In this document: positions 58,213 to 64,000 of the stretch, in pieces | Position numbering within the stretch: position 1 is the stretch's first letter | How the letters are laid out: each line of letters starts with the position of its first letter | Assembly (NCBI RefSeq): GCF_900101265.1 | Contig: NZ_FMZS01000005.1 | Coordinates: 62,001 to 126,000 of the forward strand | Reading direction: 5' to 3' | Length of the DNA stretch: 64,000 nt | Source: Massilia sp. PDC64 | Lineage (GTDB): Bacteria > Pseudomonadota > Gammaproteobacteria > Burkholderiales > Burkholderiaceae_D | Made by a program: the position numbers and the translations under genes | The notes under the pieces: generated by a model | What the model saw: only the letters and a program-made list of their open reading frames with translations | Told to the model about the DNA's origin: nothing | The model's database searches: none

Positions 58213-59892
58213 ATGGATCACCAACGATACGGCCACGGCCGCATGACCCTGGCGGCTGCGCTCGCGGCGCTGTTCGCGACACATGGCGCCGCCGCCGCCG
58301 AAATCGACACCGGCAACCCGGAACTGAAGCTGCGCTGGGATAACACGCTCAAGTACAGCACCGCGTTTCGCCTGAAAGCGCGCAGCGCCGAATTGATCGC
58401 CACGCCCGACGCCCCCAATTTCGACGACGGCGACCGCAACTTCGGCAAGGGGCTGATCTCGAACCGCGTCGACGTGCTGTCCGAGATGGACCTGACCTAC
58501 AAGAACGTCGGCGCGCGCGTGAGCGGCGCCGCCTGGTACGACTCGGTCTATAACCGCAAGACGGACAACGACTCCCCGTTCACCTATAACGCGCTGTCGG
58601 TGCCGGCGAGCGAGTTCACGGAGGCGACGCGCACGCTGCATGGACGTAAGGCCGAGCTGCTGGAAGCCTTCGTGTTCGCCAATGGCGACGTGGCCGGAAA
58701 ACCGGTCACGGTGCGTCTCGGCCGCCATGCCCTGGTGTATGGCGAAACGCTGTTCTACGGCGCCAACGGCATTGCCGCCGCGCAGCAGCCGATCGACGTC
58801 GTCAAGGCGCAATCGGTGCCGAACACGCAGTTCAAGGAATTGATCCGCCCCGTCGGTCAGGTGTCTGGCCAGGTGCAGCTCGCATCGAACCTGACGGTCG
58901 GCGGCTATTACCAGTACCGGTGGGAAGCGAATCGCCTGCCCGGCATCGGCAGCTATTTCAACTTCGTCGACAACGTCGGCACGGGCGTCGAAAGCCTGAT
59001 CCTCGGCGCGCCGCCGACGCCGCGCAGCATCTACATGGGTGTCGTCAACGCGAAGAACTCCGGCCAGGGCGGCCTGCAGGTGAAATGGACACCGGAAGGC
59101 AGCGACATCGACCTCGGATTCTACGCCGCGCGCTACCACGACAAATCGCCGCAGGTCGTGCTGAGCCTCGTGCCGACGCCCGCCGGCGCGTTCCCGGCCA
59201 CGTTCCGTCACTTCTACCACGAGGGGACCCTCACGTACGGCGTCAGCGCCAGCAAGACGTTCGGCGAATTCAACGTGTCGGCCGAAGCGTCCGTGCGCCG
59301 TAACGCGGCGCTCAGCAACGCCGGCTCGCCGGACCTGTACGGCGTCGTGCCGGCCGCGTTCGGCGGTCCGGCGGCCCCGTCCGACAACAGCGGCAACCCG
59401 GTGTATCCGGTCGGCCGGACGGCGCACCTGAACGTGTCGACGCTCGCCACGCTCACGCCCAACTTCATCGCCGCCGAATCGTCGCTGGCGGGCGAAGTCG
59501 CCTGGAACCGCGTCACCAGCGTCACGAAGAACGCCGATCACCTCGATCCGAACGCCGCACGCGACGCCTGGGGCCTGCGCGCCGTGTACACGCCGACCTA
59601 CCGCCAGGTCCGGCCGGGCCTGGACATCGACGTACCGGTCGGCGTCGGCTACACGCCCAAGGGCCGCTCCGGGGCACTCGGCCCGTCGTTCGGCGCGGAC
59701 AAGGGCGGCGACGTCAGCATCGGCGTGAATGGACGCTACGAGGACGTCTGGTTCCTCAGCCTGAACGTCACCCATTACTACGGCGCCGCGGCGACCATCG
59801 CGACGAACGGCGCCGCCGGCACCGCCTACACGTACAAGCAGGCCTTGAAGGACCGCGATTTCGCGTCGTTCTCGGTGCGCCGCACCTTCTAA
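58213..59892 (+). CDS. DUF1302 family outer-membrane protein
   Basis: 559 residues. GGAG precedes the ATG at 58213. Signal peptide MDHQRYGHGRMTLAAALAAL... ends AAA-EID. Family signature at the mature start: GNPELKLRWDNTLKYSTAFRL, then SNRVDVLSEMDLTYKNVGARV, TLHGRKAELLEAFVFANGD and RLGRHALVYGETLFYGANGIA. A beta-barrel ending SVRRTF. DUF1302 proteins pair with DUF1329 proteins (next gene, 24 bases on) and are suspected outer-membrane transport partners for hydrophobic compounds. First gene of the right-hand cassette. Confidence 0.92.
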   Translation: MDHQRYGHGRMTLAAALAALFATHGAAAAEIDTGNPELKLRWDNTLKYSTAFRLKARSAELIATPDAPNFDDGDRNFGKGLISNRVDVLSEMDLTYKNVGARVSGAAWYDSVYNRKTDNDSPFTYNALSVPASEFTEATRTLHGRKAELLEAFVFANGDVAGKPVTVRLGRHALVYGETLFYGANGIAAAQQPIDVVKAQSVPNTQFKELIRPVGQVSGQVQLASNLTVGGYYQYRWEANRLPGIGSYFNFVDNVGTGVESLILGAPPTPRSIYMGVVNAKNSGQGGLQVKWTPEGSDIDLGFYAARYHDKSPQVVLSLVPTPAGAFPATFRHFYHEGTLTYGVSASKTFGEFNVSAEASVRRNAALSNAGSPDLYGVVPAAFGGPAAPSDNSGNPVYPVGRTAHLNVSTLATLTPNFIAAESSLAGEVAWNRVTSVTKNADHLDPNAARDAWGLRAVYTPTYRQVRPGLDIDVPVGVGYTPKGRSGALGPSFGADKGGDVSIGVNGRYEDVWFLSLNVTHYYGAAATIATNGAAGTAYTYKQALKDRDFASFSVRRTF

Positions 59893-59916
59893 TTCCACAA
59901 TAGTCAGGAGACGACA

Positions 59917-61260
59917 ATGAACTTCAAGCGAGCAATCGTGACCGCCGCGGTGGCAGCAACCATGGCCGGTACCGCCGGCGCGGCCACCACCGAGGAAGCG
60001 GCGCAACTGGGCAAGACGCTGACGCCGCTCGGCGCCGAAAAAGCCGGCAGTAAGGACGGAAGCATCCCGGCATGGGATGGCGGCCTGACCAGGCCGGCGG
60101 CAGGCTACAAGGCCGGCGGACGCCGCGACCAGGATCCGTACGCGAGCGAAAAGCCGCTGTATTCGATCACGGCGAAGAACATGGACCAATACGCCGACAA
60201 GCTGACCGATGGCACCAAGGCCATGTTGAAGAAGTACGCCAGCTACCGTATCGACGTGTACCCGACGCACCGCACGGCCGCGGCGCCCCAGTGGGTGTAC
60301 GAGAACACGGCGAAGAATGCGACGGCGGCGAAGCTGAACGACAAGCAGTTCCCCGTGGGCGCATTCGGCGGCATCCCGTTCCCCATCCCGAAGAACGGCG
60401 CCGAGGCGATGTGGAACCATCTGCTGAACTGGCGCGGCGAGAGCATCGATTTCGTGGATCGCGCCTACCTGATCACGTCCGAGGGCAAGCCGGTCATGAC
60501 GGTCGACGCAGCCGCGGCGCAGAGCATGCCGTACTACTACAAGGACAGCTCGCCTGATGCGACCGGCGGCAACTACTGGAGCATCCGTCTCGTGAACGCC
60601 GGGCCGCCGATCCGCGCCGGCGAGGCGATCCTGGGCCGCCTGAACCTCGACGCGGAGCGCGATTCGAGCTATGTCTACCTGGCCGGCCAGCGCCGCACCC
60701 GCAAGCTGCCGAACGCCTGTTGCGATACGCCGACGCCCGCCACGGCCGGCGTGATGAGCTTCGACGAGCTGAACGTGTTCAGCGGGCGGCTCGACCGCTT
60801 CGACTGGAAGCTGCTCGGCAAGAAGGACATCCTCATCCCCTACAACAGCAACCGTTCGCTGGCGGGCAAGGACCTGGACCTGGTCGGTCCGCACCACCTG
60901 AATCCCGACATGGTGCGCTGGGAACTGCACCGCGTGTGGGTCGTGGAAGCCAACCTGAAGCCAGGCATGCGCCACGTCGCGCCGAAGGGCCGCTACTACC
61001 TCGACGAGGACACCTGGACGGCCGTGCTGGGCGACCGCTGGGACGCCAAGGGGCAGTTGTGGAAGACGATGTGGCAGCTGCCGGTCACGATGCCGGACCT
61101 GCCCGCCACGACGCCGATCACGTTCGGGTTCTACGACCTGTTGTCGAATACGTGGTTCGCCAATCTCGTCATGAACGAAAAGCCCTACCAGTACAAGGCG
61201 GTGCCGCGGTATCCGGAAGCGACGTTCTCGCAGGACTCGCTGAACAGCGGCGTGCGCTGA
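59917..61260 (+). CDS. DUF1329 family exported protein
   Basis: 447 residues, full length. Signal peptide MNFKRAIVTAAVAATMAGTAGA. Mature start EEAAQLGKTLTPLGAEKAGS and DGSIPAWDGGL are the family N-terminal signature. FGGIPFPIPKNGAEAMWNHL, FDELNVFSGRLDRFDWKLLG and WELHRVWVVEANLKPGMRHV are shared with the partial copy at 1-1098. Two Cys in PNACCDTP may form a disulfide. Probably periplasmic, LolB-like; role unproven. Between DUF1302 and YCF48 genes. Confidence 0.92.
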   Translation: MNFKRAIVTAAVAATMAGTAGAATTEEAAQLGKTLTPLGAEKAGSKDGSIPAWDGGLTRPAAGYKAGGRRDQDPYASEKPLYSITAKNMDQYADKLTDGTKAMLKKYASYRIDVYPTHRTAAAPQWVYENTAKNATAAKLNDKQFPVGAFGGIPFPIPKNGAEAMWNHLLNWRGESIDFVDRAYLITSEGKPVMTVDAAAAQSMPYYYKDSSPDATGGNYWSIRLVNAGPPIRAGEAILGRLNLDAERDSSYVYLAGQRRTRKLPNACCDTPTPATAGVMSFDELNVFSGRLDRFDWKLLGKKDILIPYNSNRSLAGKDLDLVGPHHLNPDMVRWELHRVWVVEANLKPGMRHVAPKGRYYLDEDTWTAVLGDRWDAKGQLWKTMWQLPVTMPDLPATTPITFGFYDLLSNTWFANLVMNEKPYQYKAVPRYPEATFSQDSLNSGVR

Positions 61261-61276
61261 GATCGTGGAGCGTTTC

Positions 61277-62353
61277 ATGGTCCTGAACAGATTCACACTC
61301 GCCCTGGCCGCGGCCTGTATCGGCGCCGCGGCCATGCCGGCCACGGCGGCCCCCGTCGCTGACCCGATGGCGCGACCGGCGCTCATGGTGGCGCAGCCCG
61401 CGCGCGCCTACCTGACGGGCATCGCCCGCGCCGGCAAGCGTCTCGTGGCCGTGGGCGAACGCGGCATCGTCGTACTGTCCGACGACGACGGCGCGACCTG
61501 GCGCCAGGCCAGCGTGCCCGTCAGTGTGACCTTGGCCGCAGTCCAGTTCCCCACGCCGACGCAGGGCTGGGCCGTGGGCCACTACGGCGTTGTGCTGCAC
61601 AGCGCCGACGGCGGCGCGACGTGGACGCGCCAGCTCGACGGCGTCCAGGCCGCGCAACTGGTCCTGCGCGATGCGCAGTCGGGGCAGGGCGGCGACATGT
61701 ATCTCGCCGAGGCGCAGCGGCTCGTCGCCGACGGGCCGGACAAGCCCTTCCTCGGCGTGCATTTCAGCGACGCGTACAACGGCTTCATCGTCGGTGCCTA
61801 CAACCTGGCCTTCCGCACCCGCGACGGCGGCAAGACCTGGGTACCGTTCGGCCACCGCCTGGACAATCCCAGGGCCAGCCACCTGTACGCCGTGGAATCC
61901 TCCGGCAGCAATGTGCTGATCGCGGGCGAGCAGGGCATTCTGCTGCGCTCCACCGACGATGGCACGACCTTCACGCGCGTCGCGCTGCCGTACCGGGGCA
62001 GCTTCTTTGCGCTGACCCTCGACGGTGAAAACGCCGTCGCCGCCGGCCTGGGCGGCAACGCGTTCGTCTCGCACGACCGCGGCGCGACGTGGGCGGCGCT
62101 GACGCTGCCGGCGCCCGTCTCCGTCACCGCCGCGCACCTGGAGGGCGGCCGTCTCCTGATGGCGAACCAGGCCGGCATGCTGCTGGCCGGCCCCGCCGGC
62201 GGCGCCACCATCGCGGCGCTGAACACGCCGGCGCTGCCCCAGCCCAACGACCTCACCGCGCTGCCCGGCGGCGCCATCCTGACGGTCGGCGTGGCGGGCG
62301 CCATCCGCCTGCCCGCGCCGGCGACCACTCCCACCTCCATGGCCGTACGATGA
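61277..62353 (+). CDS. YCF48/BNR-repeat beta-propeller protein, paralogue
   Basis: 358 residues. The ATG at 61277 has GGAG six bases upstream; a GTG at 61265 lies before that site. Signal peptide ends ATA-APV. Asp-box repeats SDDDGATW, SADGGATW, TRDGGKTW, STDDGTTF and SHDRGATW. Same place and same length class as the 1208-2353 protein, with YLTGIARAGKRLVAVGERGIVVLS aligning to its first blade. The stop overlaps the MMPL start (ATGA), so the two products are made together. Confidence 0.85.
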   Translation: MVLNRFTLALAAACIGAAAMPATAAPVADPMARPALMVAQPARAYLTGIARAGKRLVAVGERGIVVLSDDDGATWRQASVPVSVTLAAVQFPTPTQGWAVGHYGVVLHSADGGATWTRQLDGVQAAQLVLRDAQSGQGGDMYLAEAQRLVADGPDKPFLGVHFSDAYNGFIVGAYNLAFRTRDGGKTWVPFGHRLDNPRASHLYAVESSGSNVLIAGEQGILLRSTDDGTTFTRVALPYRGSFFALTLDGENAVAAGLGGNAFVSHDRGATWAALTLPAPVSVTAAHLEGGRLLMANQAGMLLAGPAGGATIAALNTPALPQPNDLTALPGGAILTVGVAGAIRLPAPATTPTSMAVR

Positions 62354-64000
62354 ACCCGTCCCACGCTCCCCAACAGGCTGCCGCCGACCTGGCGCAGTTC
62401 GATTCCCGCTCGGGCTCCTTGCTGGAACGCCTGCTGTTCAACCACCGCATGGTCGTGGTGGTGGTATGCGCCGTCGTCACCGTGCTGCTTGGCTGGCAGG
62501 CCGGCAAGCTGCGCCTGAACGCCAGCTTCGAGAAGGCGATCCCCGCCGGCCATCCGTACATCGCCAACTACCTGACGTACCAGAAGGAGTTGAGCGGGCT
62601 GGGCAACGCCGTGCGCATCGCCGTCGAGAACCCGGAAGGCACGATCTACGACCGGCGCTACCTGGACCTGCTCGCGAAGATCAGCGACGAGGTCTTCCTG
62701 CTCCCGGGCGTCGACCGCCCGTTCATGAAATCGCTGTGGACACCGAATACCCGCTGGGTCGGCGTCACCGAAGAAGGCATGGACGGCGGCCCCGTGGTCC
62801 CCGACGGCTACGACGGATCGGCGGACAGCCTGCGCAGGATGGCGGCGAACGTCGCACGCTCCGGAGAGGTCGGCCAGATCGTCGCGCGCGACGCCCGCTC
62901 CAGTGTCATCTACGTGCCGCTGCTGGCCGTCGACGCGCAGGGCAAGCCGCTCGACTACCAGGCACTGTCCGGCGCGCTCGACACCATCCGGCAGAAATAT
63001 GAAGCGCAGGGCGTGCGCATTCACATCACCGGATTTGCCAAGATTGCGGGCGACCTGATCGACGGCCTGCGCCAGGTGCTGCTGTTCTTCGGCGTGGCCA
63101 TCGCCATCGCCGCCGCGATGGTGTTCTGGTACACCCGCTGCGTGCGCTCGACCCTGCTCGTCTTCGCGAGCTCGCTCGTCGCCGTCGTGTGGCAGCTCGG
63201 CCTGCTGCCCACGCTGGGCTATGCGCTCGACCCGTATTCCATGCTGGTGCCGTTCCTGATCTTCGCGATCGGCATGAGCCACGGCGCGCAGAAGATGAAC
63301 GGCATCATGCAGGACATCGGGCGCGGCGCACACAAGCTCGTCGCGGCACGCTTCACGTTCCGCCGCCTGTTCCTGGCCGGGCTCACGGCATTGCTGGCGG
63401 ACGCCGTCGGCTTCGCCGTGCTGCTCGTGATCGACATCCAGGCGATCCGCGAACTGGCCATCGCGGCCAGCATCGGCGTCGCGGCGCTGATCTTCACGAA
63501 CCTGATCCTGCTGCCGATCCTGCTGTCCTACACGGGCGTGAGCGCGCAAGCCGCACAGCGCAGCCTGCGCGCGGAAGAGACGGAACGGACGGGCGGCGGC
63601 AAGGAAGGCCTGTGGCGCTTCCTCGACCTGTTCACCCGCAGGCCGTGGGCGGGCATTGCCATCGCCGCCGCCTGCGTGCTGGCCATCGGTGCGGGCGTGA
63701 CCAGCCACCACCTCAAGATCGGCGACCTGGATCCGGGCGCGCCGGAACTGCGCCCGGACTCGCGCTACAACCGCGACGTGGCTTACATCAGCGCGCACTA
63801 CGGTGCCAGCAGCGACGTGTACGCGGTGCTCGTGAAGACGTCGGACGGCGGCTGCGCCAGCTACGACGTCCTCAAGCGCGTCGATGCGCTCGATTGGGAA
63901 CTGCGCCAGGTCGAGGGCGTGGAATCGGTGAATACGCTGGCGCTGCTGAACCGCCGCATGCTCAGCGGCCTGAACGAAGCCAACCCGAAGTGGTATGAGC
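62350..64000 (+). CDS. MMPL/RND-family permease, 3' end outside window
   Basis: 550 codons visible, open to the window edge. MNPSHAPQQ start overlaps the YCF48 stop. It aligns throughout to the 2355-4811 permease: FDSRSGSLLERLLFNHRMVVV, PAGHPYIANYLTYQKELSGLGN, VDRPFMKSLWTP, ITGFAKIAGDLIDGL, LVPFLIFAIGMSHGAQKMNG, GDLDPGAPELRPDSRYNRD. The second half, with the expected Asp-Tyr relay, is not in the window. Paralogue in a complete DUF1302-DUF1329-YCF48-MMPL cassette. Confidence 0.9.
   Translation, partial: MNPSHAPQQAAADLAQFDSRSGSLLERLLFNHRMVVVVVCAVVTVLLGWQAGKLRLNASFEKAIPAGHPYIANYLTYQKELSGLGNAVRIAVENPEGTIYDRRYLDLLAKISDEVFLLPGVDRPFMKSLWTPNTRWVGVTEEGMDGGPVVPDGYDGSADSLRRMAANVARSGEVGQIVARDARSSVIYVPLLAVDAQGKPLDYQALSGALDTIRQKYEAQGVRIHITGFAKIAGDLIDGLRQVLLFFGVAIAIAAAMVFWYTRCVRSTLLVFASSLVAVVWQLGLLPTLGYALDPYSMLVPFLIFAIGMSHGAQKMNGIMQDIGRGAHKLVAARFTFRRLFLAGLTALLADAVGFAVLLVIDIQAIRELAIAASIGVAALIFTNLILLPILLSYTGVSAQAAQRSLRAEETERTGGGKEGLWRFLDLFTRRPWAGIAIAAACVLAIGAGVTSHHLKIGDLDPGAPELRPDSRYNRDVAYISAHYGASSDVYAVLVKTSDGGCASYDVLKRVDALDWELRQVEGVESVNTLALLNRRMLSGLNEANPKWYE

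Noticed and set aside
57775-58282. Small frames in the 57.5-58.2 kb gap on both strands
   Set aside because: No ribosome sites, no family features, and they cross the terminator and repeat.
58072-61386. 1104-codon minus frame over DUF1302/DUF1329
   Set aside because: No recognisable domain, extends through the non-coding leader, and both sense genes are well supported.
1-64000. CRISPR arrays, rRNA or intact tRNA genes
   Set aside because: No regularly spaced repeats and no rRNA or full cloverleaf seen on reading through the window.

Overview
The window is high-GC bacterial DNA packed with long collinear operons. Gene content (prpBC-acnD-prpF, Rieske oxygenases, paired DUF1302/DUF1329 genes, TonB receptor, LigJ/LigB-type meta-cleavage genes, GPx, P450) suggests an aromatic-degrading betaproteobacterium, possibly Oxalobacteraceae (Massilia/Duganella-like). 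That placement is inference; there is no rRNA to anchor it.

Layout. (1) 1-12653, + strand: one probable operon that enters from the left. It holds the end of a DUF1329 gene, a YCF48 propeller and an MMPL/RND permease, then catabolic genes (VOC protein, crotonase, SDR, zinc-free reductase), two adjacent Rieske-oxygenase-like proteins that each lack one metal site, a Bcr/CflA exporter and a lipoprotein hydrolase. (2) 12742-22182: a ring-hydroxylating dioxygenase alpha/beta pair, hemerythrin, glutathione peroxidase, P450, an outer-membrane protein with a PstS-like protein and a chemoreceptor, and a PAS-GGDEF diguanylate cyclase. (3) 22193-29008: the methylcitrate operon of the AcnD/PrpF type behind a clear sigma-54 promoter and PrpR-like palindromes, then a TetR regulator. 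(4) 29009-30540: decayed DNA with an IS3-type fragment, a GH2 fragment and a frameshifted LysR fragment. (5) 30578-57516: an aromatic catabolic island with an AraC regulator in its middle and an 11-gene minus-strand operon of about 13 kb (two 4,5-dihydroxyphthalate decarboxylase-like proteins, LigJ, an amidohydrolase, a LigB-family extradiol dioxygenase, an HpcH/HpaI aldolase, a TPP decarboxylase, two MFS importers, a chemoreceptor, a ketoglutarate-semialdehyde-type dehydrogenase). Around it are porin, TonB receptor, Tsx-like protein, lactonase, two exported PD40 propellers and an exporter/hydrolase pair. (6) 58213-64000: DUF1302, DUF1329, YCF48 and MMPL again, a paralogous copy of the cassette at the left edge.

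How it works together. In the island I find eight promoter modules with identical 59-bp geometry: two TGCMRG-type direct half-sites 21 bp apart, then a -10 element a fixed 18 bp after the second half-site. This is the classic layout for an AraC-family activator, and every inferred island transcription unit except the araC gene itself starts behind one. The genes downstream predict uptake of an aromatic acid, ring cleavage, LigJ hydration, aldol cleavage and semialdehyde oxidation. An imperfect direct repeat (29169-29265 and 57774-57870) brackets the island.

The points most worth a second look are the eight-module regulon with two probably leaderless genes, the complementary half-Rieske pair at 8423-10368, the duplicated DUF1302/DUF1329/YCF48/MMPL cassette, and the exported PD40 propellers at the two island ends.
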